Position numbers and translations under genes: made by a program
From: Legionella cherrii
GTDB lineage: Bacteria; Pseudomonadota; Gammaproteobacteria; Legionellales; Legionellaceae
Direction of reading: 5' to 3'
Assembly: GCF_900635815.1 (NCBI RefSeq)
Contig: NZ_LR134173.1
Coordinates: 1,706,001-1,770,000 of the forward strand
DNA length: 64,000 bases
Shown here: positions 17,901-26,982 of the stretch, one piece after another
How the letters are laid out: the number at the start of each line of letters is the position of its first letter
Numbering within the stretch: position 1 is the stretch's first letter
The notes under the pieces: generated by a model
Seen by the model: the letters and a program-made list of their open reading frames with translations, nothing else
Told to the model about the DNA's origin: nothing
Database searches by the model: none

Positions 17901-20900
17901 TGTAGTCCAAATACAGACTCTATTGGATACCCTAAGTCAAGACGAGCCACTTTCAGTTGCATCTCCTCTAGCAATAATATGCAAAATATTAAAAGATGCA
18001 CCGGGATATTCTGGAAGACAATTGCATCAGGTTTTGAGTGAGATTAATTATTTAACAAATTACCGCGGAATTTTGGGTGAAGAAGCGTACGAATCTTTAT
18101 TGCGTTGGTCCTGCACTTATAATTTAACGCAAAACTCTTTATTTCCATTGAAGAAAATAATCGCTCTTAAATCTTTAGCTGGGGTGGATGAAAAGCACTC
18201 TAACGCTTTATTTAATGCGTTAATTGAAGTCATAAAAAAAGCAGGTCCTGATGTTGATGAACAATTACTAAAAACAATGGTTGAGAAAATTACATCAATT
18301 ACTCAGGCTAAAGCAAAGGTACCTTCACTGGTTCCTACGCTTATTTTATTAATGAAAACTTGTACCAACGGCAAAGAAAAGACGTTTCTTAACTTAGTTG
18401 ATAAGTTAAACGGTATGGACGATTCTGATTTAAATATCTGCTCAAAAATATTACTTATATTCGGTGAGCGTGCAACAGATAAAAACATTCATCGCTTATT
18501 AGAAGTGCAAGCAAGACTTGAATTAAATCAATACAATCTAAAGAAACTGGCAAAATTATTTGATGCACCACCTTATCCGGAGATGGATGGTTTTATCCAT
18601 GCCTTAAATGGGTATGATTATGAGCTGATGGCTTATATCGATGCGTTGGATAAAGATCCAAAATCAGCTCGTGCGTCAAAAAACAATGAATTTGGTATGA
18701 TCATAAAGGATAGCGAGCAAATTCTTGATGAGCAATTTGACAGCTCACAAATCATGCGAGTTATCGGCAATATTCGAGACAGTATTGAGGGAACGTCTTT
18801 AAGTAGCCAGGAACAGTATGATCTAGCACAACAAATTACCTACATCAATGCTATAGGTAGAAGTAAACCATTTACGCTGGTTGTAGGGGATGATCCCTCA
18901 AAGCAGGCCATCCTCAAATACGAGAATTTAACTCGAGTCAGCCGTGATGAGTTACGTGACTTTTTCTATATACTCATTGACACCATAAGAAGACCTGGTC
19001 TTGATGCTCAAGAAAAATTAAAAGCCCAGGTAAAATTGCTTGCAGTATTACGTGAACAGTATTTCCGGGCTACTGGAATATTTGCAGATACAACGCACCT
19101 TATTTCCGTTTTAGTCTCGCTTAAAGGCCAGCAGAACAATATGCTGATGGAAGTTGAGACCGAGGAAGCTGATGTCAGTGCAACATTACTTGCTGTCATG
19201 CAGTGGGTTGAGGCTGAGGGTGGAACCATTGATGTGTGCACCGCCAACCGAGATAGGGTGACTCATGATGATAAAGGGACTCAAGATTTTTTGACCTCGC
19301 TCGGTATTGCTTCAGGCCGGATTAGCGCGGATTCCCCTAAAGGAACGTATCAAGTGGGTGGGATAAATTATTCTACTGTAGGCGATTTGGCTTTATACCG
19401 CTCTCGAGCCAAGGTTGATAATGAACATTTAATCGCTTATAAAGACGGTCATCCTGTATCAAGTAATTTAATTCTTTGTGGTTCTGATTTTTCAAAATTA
19501 AATCAAAAAACGATATATCATCTCGTTCAAGCCGATGAGAATCATTCCTATGCCTGGATTTATCCACTTGTCCATGCATTTATTCATCAGCAAAAATTTA
19601 AAACTCTACGTCAAGGTACAGTTTGGAGTGAGGGTCTGGATGTCGAACGGTTAAAAGAATTTTTGGACCGGCATACACCAACAGGTCAGCATAAGGTGCA
19701 GTTAAGCTCCATACCTGATGAGCAATTGAGTTTATGGATCAATTCAGCTATAGAGGCCCAACGTTTAGTTGAAGGAGAGGATTTTGTTATTTCAGCTTCT
19801 GACACTGCAGTCCATTCTGCTATTCCCTTGAGCCAAAAAGAATCTCAAGAAGGTTTTACCTATCTGATCCATCAATTTCTACATGTTCGACTACAACAGG
19901 AAAATCCGGATTGGGAGTTTACTATTGAGCCGGAGATGCGTTTTGTCGATTCAAGTTCAACCAAGGATTTGATTGATGATTATAAAAAGCAGGGTCGTAT
20001 TATTGCGCTTTCTAAATCCGTAAGTAAAAAGGATGAGTTAGCCGAGCAATGCAGTCAGTTCGGCATGAATGCTCAGTTTGTAATCTCATCGCAACCAAAA
20101 AATAAACATCAAGAATTAGCTAAAAAAACTAAAGAGGGTACTGTTGAGCGTTATTACACTCAGAAGGTTTCTGAAATACAGAATGTTGTTTTACAACAAT
20201 TCCAAGAATGGAAAGAGTTTCTGCATCTTGTTTATCCTAAAGCTGAATGGAGAACTCTGGATGTTGAATTATTGAAACAAAGAGAGGATTTAATTCTTGA
20301 TTTGAATAAAAAATGGATTGATTGTCTGGAACATACTGATCCGCAAAAAAAATACCCAAATCCCTATGCTCGTTCGGATGTCAAACAACACCAGCAGAGA
20401 ATGATTTTGGATCATGCGGTGCTTGCTTATGAAGGCGCTGTAAATTTGATTTGGGTGCAGAAACGGGCCTTTCTTAAAGAAAAAGCAACGCCAGTCATTA
20501 TAGAGGGCTCAGTTAATGATTTGCGTTGTAAATATTTGGGCGGAGTGTCATTGCATGAGCAATTGAAGCTAAGTCGAATAGCAGTACGTGAAAACAAAAA
20601 ACAAATGCTGGTGGAGAAGAAAAAAGCACATCGTTATCTCCTGGCCGGATTGGATGTCAATGGAGCAATGTTGCGATTTGCCGATGGTAATGTCGATTCA
20701 TATCGTAATGATTTTGCTAAAAATCAGGTGGTTTTATTTGCTGCAGATATCAAGCGTATCATAGAAAATAATCCTTATTTAAATAAAAAGGTGCGTTCCA
20801 TATTGCTTGCTCAAGTTGCCCAGGCACAAAATTTTGATAATCTCATTGTTTGTTTGCGGGATTATGCCAATAAATATTTGCCTGAAGAGCAATTTACTGA

Positions 20901-22689
20901 AAAATATGCCATGCAACCCATAATTCATGAGATGTTGCGCGTATTTAAAGAAGCAGATCTTGAAGAACCAGATGAACTTCAGAATTTAAAAACAATTTAT
21001 TTGGATAACGTTGTCGTAGAACTGGTCGATGAGTTGGAAACGACTTTATCTTGGGCAAAGATAGAAAATCGTGGCCTAGGGTATTTGCTTGAGCGCTCTA
21101 CCGCTGCAGCTGCTGCAGAAGCTATATTAGATGCAGTGCAGCAATTAAAAGAAGCAAATGATCTTAATGGGAAACAAATTGCAATTAAGAATTTGTATAA
21201 GGTATTAGCACAACAAGAATTGCAGCTTGAAGGATTATGGATATTTCCTTTTTTGGGGCATAAAAATACACGTACCTTAATCAAAAATACTTTGGCGACT
21301 CTTGATGGGTTAACGGCTATCGGTTCAGGCGAAAACGAACTGGATGCTGATTTTATTCACCATAGCAAAGAAGAAGCCCTTTATGACGTAATGAAAGAAC
21401 AATTGAATACTACGTTTGACGTTTTGGAATATGAAGATTCCAGCTTACCTGGAAAAAATGAATGGAAACTGATTAAAAGGGCATTGGCGGCAATGCAAAC
21501 TGAAAATAATACAATCTATGCTTTTTATGAAATGTATTACTTTCTCTCAAATAAAGTAGCAGAGCTTGCTGAAAAACATTCTCCATTACAAACGCCAGTC
21601 GCCCATTTGCGCGGAAAGGTTCGCAGTTTGTTCGAGAAATTTAGTCAGGAGCATAGGGAATTACTTAACACGAGTAAGTACCTTACATGCAAAGCTGAGA
21701 ATCTTAAGGGTAAACTGACTGGATTAAACGGATTTAATGTAGACCATGTGACACTTAAAAAAGGACATAATGGTTTTAGTGATTATTTTGATTTAGTGAT
21801 TGAAGGTTCTGGCGCCCATGCTTTATTTGATGATTTTACCAAATATAATTCACGTGCGAGCGAGTTAACTAAAGAGCGAAAAGCTCTAGAAGTAAAGCTA
21901 ATCCAAGCCAATGTGCAAAACACTCTGCTGGAGCAATTGATAAAAGAGCAATTACCGCTACTCAAATTTAAAGGAAAAATTACAGCTACTAAAGAGCTAT
22001 TTCCGAAGCAATTTCAAGATCAGGTCAATGATATTCTTGTTTTAAAAGGTTGGGTTGTCGATCAAAAGCCTGGGGACTTGAGTTCTTTTCCTCAAAACAT
22101 TCGCAATAGTTTTCTCGACAGAGACTTAGTCAAAACCCTTGAGTTTCCTGACTTAAAAGAAGAAGAAATTGAAAAAATTCAAGATATTATATTGAAAATA
22201 GGACTTAAGGATTTGCGTGAGCGAATCGTTGAAGGGATGAAAACGAAATCTTTAGTGGGTAAGATTTATTCTTATGCATCAAGTTATGTTTTTACCCCAG
22301 AAACTATGGATGATTGGCGTATCGAATTTAATTACCTAGTCAACAAACCTACCGTAAATTTAGAGAGTGTTTTTCGTTCTCAAATTGAGAAAAAGCAGAG
22401 TGAGCTTGCCAGTCAACTTGAGCAATTACGGCAAAAAACTGCGGATCAAGTTGAGTCATTAAACCAACAAATTATTTTCCTCAATGAAAAAATAAAAGAG
22501 GAAGAACAAAGAGGTAGTGTTTATGTCAAGCGCATTACTCATGCGGCGGATCTTTTTGAATTTGAAAAGCAACTCATGACGTTTAAAGCGGTACAAGTAG
22601 TGAATTTACCTCATCAAGAGAACCCTATACCTGTTGTGCCACAAGAATTGAATCATTCATCTCTTGAAATAGTGCCATTTAATATATAA
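14944..22689 (+). CDS. Giant 2581-residue protein with degenerate SecA-like core
   Basis: I do not recognise this protein by name. It has no signal peptide or membrane segment and is mostly helical. A central region lines up by eye with the SecA DEAD motor. Residues about 1380-1440 match SecA from the Walker A region to its VVTVNDYLAKRD strand, with MEVETEEADVS (1402-1412) in place of MKTGEGKT, and DVCTANRD at 1430-1437. INYSTVGDL (1474-1482) corresponds to ITYGTNNEF. LILCGSD (1509-1515) stands where DEVD would be. Residues 1684-1724 (GRIIALSKSVSKKDELAEQC to QPKNKHQE) resemble the second motor domain (VGTVSIEKSE...NAKNHEKEA). Walker A Lys and Walker B acids are lost, so ATP hydrolysis is unlikely. 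The C-terminus has coiled coil near 2470-2510. Size and composition suggest a secreted effector (inference). Three unknown genes follow on the same strand. Confidence 0.8.
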   Translation: MKITVGEDSFDKVKDFTTHLEVTYEQDKLISGEVTVALECDAFSQKHYEELLAFLLSPERSRIYKFEFPPHQSQYQLAFDNAYLFSKRQKFHFEFQQQIIELSKSPIQPYSPKIRKAKKNWVEGTNNSSIGLQLQYQIPLEHQHQQQKATLRKRKNNEAPYQHPEISPLSLAPEVPHQDVRHIIGSYQQFIYLKKDSESIERYKAEFDSLLSETSLPGQRQAAFIFFVSKLAEHDAPKLKRIKSLLEVLPLTDRNYQGLAHVLIHTGADGVLLLLQQIKTLHEKEFFKDFDALFLDKPEHYLALMSPQGLANLKKLSELSSEQKTWWLTLVAQHKATGAPTDFNDLFAAYNYFLEQLESKNLKLPFSCTLKNIKHMKSALDCLLFVINNSGDPEEQLRYLDRLDVRSAYYASRDYNYQLVSRHMNLRADVDDEIPDYSTPTMPREVSDWLTPVDCSYEEFITRFYRFIGTQESAFSLDVYQKIEREISKNNTLNNQNKALLLNVVILLTTGQRGVTHTEYPDTSIKKLVGKLIATAEQFDEDLQHELSTLISGIAKSLALQNWESMPTADELDSLVDVLVHLQKTKVQAPDQARHEFQKVSALALSLTAEFGDVARLVLDHYKRRLAMEQANVPIQKFSYTNLLNHLVSSSKLARFLPELFQEQPQTLSRIVVLFSLLDDEITKVTQQDAEDSEFETKIKTLAYAVHAMQDDRREQLLSILADINIEASYRLPSLEQLIKTVDSVRKADFTEVEDQKASILEIVHTELPELKIGKESVNETAIDFFSLMRQNYEQWQLEKKLAALPEKIKGYLEPWMDAHNLVLYYLCLQPFSPRAVLNALAEEEQEVKKLLSSRMFSWTLSGFPQATIQMTDVLGDEFFPEQSFLTALQPRIMASLQSCLSAALKSLQLSNKELEDFLLTHIEELDTDLSIDERFLELRQRLEDANGLINSLTRIKNKNSIDFRRCISALADEIKPKVPGKKALTVVQIQTLLDTLSQDEPLSVASPLAIICKILKDAPGYSGRQLHQVLSEINYLTNYRGILGEEAYESLLRWSCTYNLTQNSLFPLKKIIALKSLAGVDEKHSNALFNALIEVIKKAGPDVDEQLLKTMVEKITSITQAKAKVPSLVPTLILLMKTCTNGKEKTFLNLVDKLNGMDDSDLNICSKILLIFGERATDKNIHRLLEVQARLELNQYNLKKLAKLFDAPPYPEMDGFIHALNGYDYELMAYIDALDKDPKSARASKNNEFGMIIKDSEQILDEQFDSSQIMRVIGNIRDSIEGTSLSSQEQYDLAQQITYINAIGRSKPFTLVVGDDPSKQAILKYENLTRVSRDELRDFFYILIDTIRRPGLDAQEKLKAQVKLLAVLREQYFRATGIFADTTHLISVLVSLKGQQNNMLMEVETEEADVSATLLAVMQWVEAEGGTIDVCTANRDRVTHDDKGTQDFLTSLGIASGRISADSPKGTYQVGGINYSTVGDLALYRSRAKVDNEHLIAYKDGHPVSSNLILCGSDFSKLNQKTIYHLVQADENHSYAWIYPLVHAFIHQQKFKTLRQGTVWSEGLDVERLKEFLDRHTPTGQHKVQLSSIPDEQLSLWINSAIEAQRLVEGEDFVISASDTAVHSAIPLSQKESQEGFTYLIHQFLHVRLQQENPDWEFTIEPEMRFVDSSSTKDLIDDYKKQGRIIALSKSVSKKDELAEQCSQFGMNAQFVISSQPKNKHQELAKKTKEGTVERYYTQKVSEIQNVVLQQFQEWKEFLHLVYPKAEWRTLDVELLKQREDLILDLNKKWIDCLEHTDPQKKYPNPYARSDVKQHQQRMILDHAVLAYEGAVNLIWVQKRAFLKEKATPVIIEGSVNDLRCKYLGGVSLHEQLKLSRIAVRENKKQMLVEKKKAHRYLLAGLDVNGAMLRFADGNVDSYRNDFAKNQVVLFAADIKRIIENNPYLNKKVRSILLAQVAQAQNFDNLIVCLRDYANKYLPEEQFTEKYAMQPIIHEMLRVFKEADLEEPDELQNLKTIYLDNVVVELVDELETTLSWAKIENRGLGYLLERSTAAAAAEAILDAVQQLKEANDLNGKQIAIKNLYKVLAQQELQLEGLWIFPFLGHKNTRTLIKNTLATLDGLTAIGSGENELDADFIHHSKEEALYDVMKEQLNTTFDVLEYEDSSLPGKNEWKLIKRALAAMQTENNTIYAFYEMYYFLSNKVAELAEKHSPLQTPVAHLRGKVRSLFEKFSQEHRELLNTSKYLTCKAENLKGKLTGLNGFNVDHVTLKKGHNGFSDYFDLVIEGSGAHALFDDFTKYNSRASELTKERKALEVKLIQANVQNTLLEQLIKEQLPLLKFKGKITATKELFPKQFQDQVNDILVLKGWVVDQKPGDLSSFPQNIRNSFLDRDLVKTLEFPDLKEEEIEKIQDIILKIGLKDLRERIVEGMKTKSLVGKIYSYASSYVFTPETMDDWRIEFNYLVNKPTVNLESVFRSQIEKKQSELASQLEQLRQKTADQVESLNQQIIFLNEKIKEEEQRGSVYVKRITHAADLFEFEKQLMTFKAVQVVNLPHQENPIPVVPQELNHSSLEIVPFNI

Positions 22690-22832
22690 ACAGAGTAGCG
22701 CTGTACCTGGCGCTATGTGTTTTAAAAACTGCAACTATGTGGTTATTATCAAAAAACTTCTATAATTCGCTCCTTTGTTGTTCAAATATTGAACTATACT
22801 CAGATCTAGGAGATGTCTGATTTGGAACAGCA

Positions 22833-23510
22833 ATGTTATCCCGTGATGTAGTAACAATCATTGATAATATCAGTGAAAAAATTGAAACAAATAACTTCGA
22901 GTCGTTAACATTCGAAGATATTAAAAATGCATGTTTTATGGTGATGGGCCATATAGAACAGTTGAAAAAAAGTAACCTTGTTTCTACAGGAGATAATTCC
23001 AAAGAAAAGGAACTGATTGCTTATAAACGTACGGTGATGCACTTAGTCGAGTGGCAAGCACGATTTATTGAAACGAAGAAACACAATGTATTAGGGAATT
23101 ACATAGCGGATTTAATTTTTTTACGAGAAATGATTTATTCAATACCTGATGTATTAGGTGAGGTATATAAAGAAAAAATAGAAAAAATTAACTTTTGTAT
23201 TTCCAACATGCTTGTTTTTATTAATAAATTTAAAATCAAATTGAGTGAAGCCAACTGTTTTGATGTTGCTTTAATAGCACATACCCAATGTACCCATGAG
23301 ATTACTTTTCTATATTCCAAATTACTCGAAATTCATCATACTGAAAAAATGCGTTATTCTGTGCTTATTAAAGGATATTTTGAAGCGATACAGGAAACTT
23401 TTGATTTTTATTTTAAAGAAATCACCTATTTTCGTGACCTTGAGATTACCAACGCTAAATGTTTAAGCTATTGTGTGATTAATTATCTTCCTAAAAATGT
23501 TCGACACTAA
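22833..23510 (+). CDS. Hypothetical helical protein
   Basis: This 225-residue protein is not recognised. It is predicted to be largely alpha-helical and Lys/Glu/Ile-rich, with no signal peptide or membrane span. It starts MLSRDVVTIIDNISEKIETN and ends in YCVINYLPKNVRH. ATG is preceded by TTTGGAACAG. It sits 143 bp after the giant SecA-like gene and before a coiled-coil gene, all on the plus strand, so the genes may be functionally related, though the gaps are too large to claim one operon. Genus-restricted proteins of this type are common among Dot/Icm substrates, but no translocation signal is evident. Confidence 0.75.
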   Translation: MLSRDVVTIIDNISEKIETNNFESLTFEDIKNACFMVMGHIEQLKKSNLVSTGDNSKEKELIAYKRTVMHLVEWQARFIETKKHNVLGNYIADLIFLREMIYSIPDVLGEVYKEKIEKINFCISNMLVFINKFKIKLSEANCFDVALIAHTQCTHEITFLYSKLLEIHHTEKMRYSVLIKGYFEAIQETFDFYFKEITYFRDLEITNAKCLSYCVINYLPKNVRH

Positions 23511-23524
23511 AGTGTTCTCCCCTC

Positions 23525-23608
23525 CGTCATCCCGCGTGTAACGAGGGATCTCCCCAGGGTAACCCGACGCTACAGCATGATAATCCCTCACTTTGTTCGG
23601 GATGATGC
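23525..23608. repeat. REP-like inverted repeat
   Basis: Arms CGTCATCCCGCGTGTAACGA (from 23525) and ATCCCTCACTTTGTTCGGGA (from 23583) form a long imperfect hairpin around CTCCCCAGGGTAACCC. The sequence GTCATCCCG/CGGGATGA flanking CGAGGGAT is the style of widespread bacterial intergenic repeats. A related fragment lies at 42.5 kb. Confidence 0.7.
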
Positions 23609-23775
23609 AACAAGGAGAAGGGCTTTCATCCTCTGTGCTGAGTTCTTTAGCTCAGTCGCTGTGTCCCCTGTTCAGTCATTCTTTTGTTTACCAATGAATC
23701 CGCAATTGACTCAATTTAAATCAGTGAGGCAAAAAAATACTATACTTAGATAAAATATGAGCAGGGTGTTGGGCA

Positions 23776-26073
23776 ATGGGAAGCATTCATCTATCACCGG
23801 ATGAACATTTAAAAAGAGTAATGGGCAATCCAAGTGATGCAATTTTAAAACAACATGAGTTATCTGAAGCAACGTATCCTCTTTTGGTATCTTATCTAGG
23901 ATGGCTCAGAAGGCTTAATGGGGTTCAAAATAAAAACGATGTGATTCGTCAAAATGAACAGATTTTTAGTGAATTTATTCATTTATGCGAACACAATCTA
24001 CTTTTTTTTCTTACGGTTACGGGGCGTTTTGATGTAATCCGCAAACTCTTTGAAGATAAGGATTTATTTTCGAAAGAACGTGCATTACTTGATGAGATAG
24101 AAAAAGAGCATGCTAAGGCAGCAGCAGCAAAACTCCAGGATTTTGTGTACGTACCGAGAAAAAAAGAATCTACAATCCTACAACAGCCTGAGGAACCTAA
24201 GCCTCATCGTCTTCCTGCATCTGAATGGGAAAAATCGCTTTATGGTCTAACAAATATGGATTTGTATCAATATTATGAAGAGGAGATGAAGCGCATTACC
24301 TATGTTCATCATATGAAACACATTAAATTAATGGATACCACTTATGAGGAACATATGACCTCAATGCGCAAGGCATTAGACCTAATCGTTGAAGATGAGC
24401 GTATTAATGAGGTAAAAAAACAAAAGGCAATTGCCATTTATCAGAGCATCATGGCAAAAAAAGAAGAAATGGAGACCGAATTAAATCATCTTCTCCCTTT
24501 AGCTACAGAGCAATCCGATGTAGCGATGCTAAATATTGAGATTATTGAAAAGCACCGTCAACTTAAAGAGGAAAAACTCAAAGAGGTTCAAGAAATTCTT
24601 GAGCAATTTTTTGAAGAAATGCGTGATGAGTCGCCACAATTAAAAATAATATACGAGGAGCATCAAGAGAACATCCAAAATTTTAAAAAGGAAAGTCAAA
24701 CAATTCAGCTCCAGTGGGAACAGGAGATGCAGACTCTGTCTACTCATTATGAAAATGCGCGTGTACTTGCTTTAGAGGATATAAGTTCGAGTTTGAACTC
24801 TATCCTTGATGAATTGAAAAAATGTCCTGTCGATGAATTGGATAAAGAGCAAGTAAGCCGGTTAGATGCCGGCATACGTCAATTAAAGTTATATAAAGAT
24901 GGGCTAAAAAAAGCAGAAGGTTATGAGGCAACCCAACTTTTATTAAGTCAATGCAATAAAGAATTAGAAACCATCGCGGGTATTGTTCAACCGGTATTAC
25001 CAGAAGATGTAAGAAAACGTTTTGAATTGAATGTCAATTTAATGAAGCAGATGATTGCTGCAGCACCCAAAGAGGGTGCGGATTTTATGATGCTCACCTC
25101 AGACAGTTCTTCTTTAAAACAAAAAAATCCTGATGAGGGTCCCATAATTTCTAATCCTACTATGGATTTAACTGAAGAACAGCAAGTCGAAAGACAATCT
25201 CACATATCTGACGTAGAACGCCTAAGTATGGGGAAGCCGCAAGCTACAACTCCCAAGGATGAAAATCCTCAAGCCGCTCCTTTGTCAGCAGAGAGAAAAA
25301 TTGAGGTAGAATCCCTCATACCTGTTGTTGAGCATAGCAGCGAGATGCCGCAAGCTACAATTCCCAAGGATGATGATCCTCAAGCCGCTCCTTTGTTAGC
25401 GGAGGGAAACATGGAAGTAGAATCGCTTATGACTGTGGTTGAGCATAAAACCGTGAAGATGCCGCAAGCTACAACTCCCAAGGATGATAATCCTCATGCC
25501 AATCCTTTGTCAGCAGAGGGAGAAATTGAAGTAGAATCGCTTATGCCTGTTGATGAGCATAGCAGCGAGAAAATGTCTCAAGATACCTTGCCTGATGACA
25601 AAAAGCTGCAAGCGACCTCTCTGCCTGAAGAGCAAAGGATTGAGGCGAAATTAAGTACACCCGAACAGGAGATTGATCAAAGCGAAAATCAGTCAATCGC
25701 TGCTGAGGAAAATCCACACAACGTCCATCGGTATCGCTTTTTTATGAACTCCGTAAGAGATGGGACAGAATTCATTACCTTTGATCCGGAAAAACAGCGC
25801 CATTATGAATCCATGTTAAAAGAATTATCCAGTATTTTAAAGGAATTGCAGCAAGAGTATGGGGCCGAAGTTTTAGCGAAAATACAGGAGATTGAAGTTC
25901 TAATTAAAGATGCAAAATCAATAGGATTTGACAGGGCGAACCCTTCTCATATTCAAAAAATTTGTGATGCTTGTGATTTAGGGATAGATTATGAGCCTTT
26001 GGATCATGTAAAAGATAGTCTTTCCTCAATAATTCAATTAAAAAATAATCCCCAAAGTAGTGTTGGAATGTAA
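23776..26073 (+). CDS. Coiled-coil protein with 37-residue tandem repeats
   Basis: This 765-residue protein is not recognised. Residues about 190-400 are strongly coiled-coil (long Glu/Lys/Gln helices such as EEMETELNHLLPLATEQSDV). Residues about 485-630 are a low-complexity, Pro/Glu/Ser-rich segment of three to four repeats of roughly 37 residues (MPQATTPKDDNP ... IEVESLMPVVEHSSE). The C-terminal 130 residues are again helical. There is no signal peptide or membrane span. It starts at ATG with AGGGTG upstream. The architecture of coiled coils plus variable repeats resembles translocated effectors of intracellular bacteria, but the function is unknown. It lies between two other unknown genes on the same strand. 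Confidence 0.85.
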   Translation: MGSIHLSPDEHLKRVMGNPSDAILKQHELSEATYPLLVSYLGWLRRLNGVQNKNDVIRQNEQIFSEFIHLCEHNLLFFLTVTGRFDVIRKLFEDKDLFSKERALLDEIEKEHAKAAAAKLQDFVYVPRKKESTILQQPEEPKPHRLPASEWEKSLYGLTNMDLYQYYEEEMKRITYVHHMKHIKLMDTTYEEHMTSMRKALDLIVEDERINEVKKQKAIAIYQSIMAKKEEMETELNHLLPLATEQSDVAMLNIEIIEKHRQLKEEKLKEVQEILEQFFEEMRDESPQLKIIYEEHQENIQNFKKESQTIQLQWEQEMQTLSTHYENARVLALEDISSSLNSILDELKKCPVDELDKEQVSRLDAGIRQLKLYKDGLKKAEGYEATQLLLSQCNKELETIAGIVQPVLPEDVRKRFELNVNLMKQMIAAAPKEGADFMMLTSDSSSLKQKNPDEGPIISNPTMDLTEEQQVERQSHISDVERLSMGKPQATTPKDENPQAAPLSAERKIEVESLIPVVEHSSEMPQATIPKDDDPQAAPLLAEGNMEVESLMTVVEHKTVKMPQATTPKDDNPHANPLSAEGEIEVESLMPVDEHSSEKMSQDTLPDDKKLQATSLPEEQRIEAKLSTPEQEIDQSENQSIAAEENPHNVHRYRFFMNSVRDGTEFITFDPEKQRHYESMLKELSSILKELQQEYGAEVLAKIQEIEVLIKDAKSIGFDRANPSHIQKICDACDLGIDYEPLDHVKDSLSSIIQLKNNPQSSVGM
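25220..25660 (+). repeat. In-frame coding tandem repeat (111/114-bp period)
   Basis: CCGCAAGCTACAA recurs at 25237, 25348 and 25462, giving periods of 111 and 114 bp (37 and 38 codons). A fourth, degenerate unit starts near 25567. Units keep the reading frame and share PQATxPKDDxPQA and EVESLMPVVEH cores. In-frame copy changes could make this segment variable in length between strains. Confidence 0.85.
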
Positions 26074-26122
26074 TACTTTTTGTGCAACAATTGATTGACT
26101 ATATCACAGCATGCCTTTTTTT

Positions 26123-26131
26123 TGGTATAAT
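26123..26131 (+). promoter_or_regulatory. Extended -10 promoter element
   Basis: TGGTATAAT is a perfect extended -10 sequence about 32 bp upstream of the ankyrin-like gene's ATG. No matching -35 at ideal spacing is seen (TTGACT at 26095 is too distant), which is normal for extended -10 promoters. It suggests the gene has its own promoter apart from the upstream coiled-coil gene. Confidence 0.55.
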
Positions 26132-26162
26132 ATGACCTATTTTTTAGGATAGGGAGAAAAAT

Positions 26163-26936
26163 ATGTCACCTCAAGAAGAATCATTATGGCAAGCTGTGGC
26201 TGAAAAAAAATACGACGAAGTAGAAAAACTGATTACGAAACATCCTGAATTGGTGAATGCAGTAGATACTAATGGAAGGTCACTTCTCAGACGAGTTGTT
26301 CTTGCTGTTGTACCACCATTAGATTTGATTCGGTTTATTGCAAAACAACCTAATCTTACTTTTGAAAATCAAGGTTCTGGGGCAACTCAAACAACAATTG
26401 GCGCAATTTTATCTACTGGGCGCTCGAATATTCTTGAACTTTTTGCAGAAGATCCGCGCATTATTATGGAGGGTGATAAATTAGCATACGTCACTGCCAA
26501 GAAAAATATGGAACATGCGAAAGAAAGCAAGCGTGTTGATTACACAAAAATGTTTATGATCGTTCGTGATGCCACAATTCGGCATGCAATTGCGACGGAT
26601 GACGCGGTGTTACTGGAGCAATTACAACAAGCAGGGGATAATCTGGCTCAAGAGTTAAGTGATGGAACTCTTCCTGTTCGTCTCATTACTAAAGAAAATC
26701 CCGCGCCTAAAGCGAAATCGTGGTTTCAATCTCAAATTGGCAAAAAAGAAACGAGTGTTGCAACTCATGCGGACTCTTTTTTCAGCCATACTGCTGAGAT
26801 GCAGAAAACAAAGGAAAAAATGGAAGAGCTTAATCGCGGTAAGGCACAGGCTGAGATGGGCTTATTTGGTAAAACTTATAACGGTGCCCTTGAAACTATG
26901 GGAAAAGTAGCGTCTTACTTTAGTTTAACCAATTAA
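26163..26936 (+). CDS. Ankyrin-repeat-like protein
   Basis: This 257-residue protein has an N-terminal segment (about 5-110: ESLWQAVAEKKYDEVEKLI, then NAVDTNGRSLLRRVV, and TIGAILSTGRSNILELF) that fits two to three degenerate ankyrin repeats, which are helix-turn-helix scaffolds for protein binding. The rest is helical and charged, with MQKTKEKMEELNRGKAQAEM near the C-terminus, an acidic patch of the kind seen in Dot/Icm translocation signals (suggestive only). There is no signal peptide. It has a strong ribosome-binding site (AGGGAGAAAAAT) and an extended -10 promoter upstream, with a clear terminator downstream, so it is probably a single-gene unit. Confidence 0.8.
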   Translation: MSPQEESLWQAVAEKKYDEVEKLITKHPELVNAVDTNGRSLLRRVVLAVVPPLDLIRFIAKQPNLTFENQGSGATQTTIGAILSTGRSNILELFAEDPRIIMEGDKLAYVTAKKNMEHAKESKRVDYTKMFMIVRDATIRHAIATDDAVLLEQLQQAGDNLAQELSDGTLPVRLITKENPAPKAKSWFQSQIGKKETSVATHADSFFSHTAEMQKTKEKMEELNRGKAQAEMGLFGKTYNGALETMGKVASYFSLTN

Positions 26937-26982
26937 ATAATTTGCTGTCTGTCAAGATAAGGCCGCATTTCCAATGAAATAT

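Noticed and set aside
23706-23746. TTGACT ... TATACT upstream of the coiled-coil gene
   Set aside because: The spacer is about 29 bp, too long for a sigma70 promoter.
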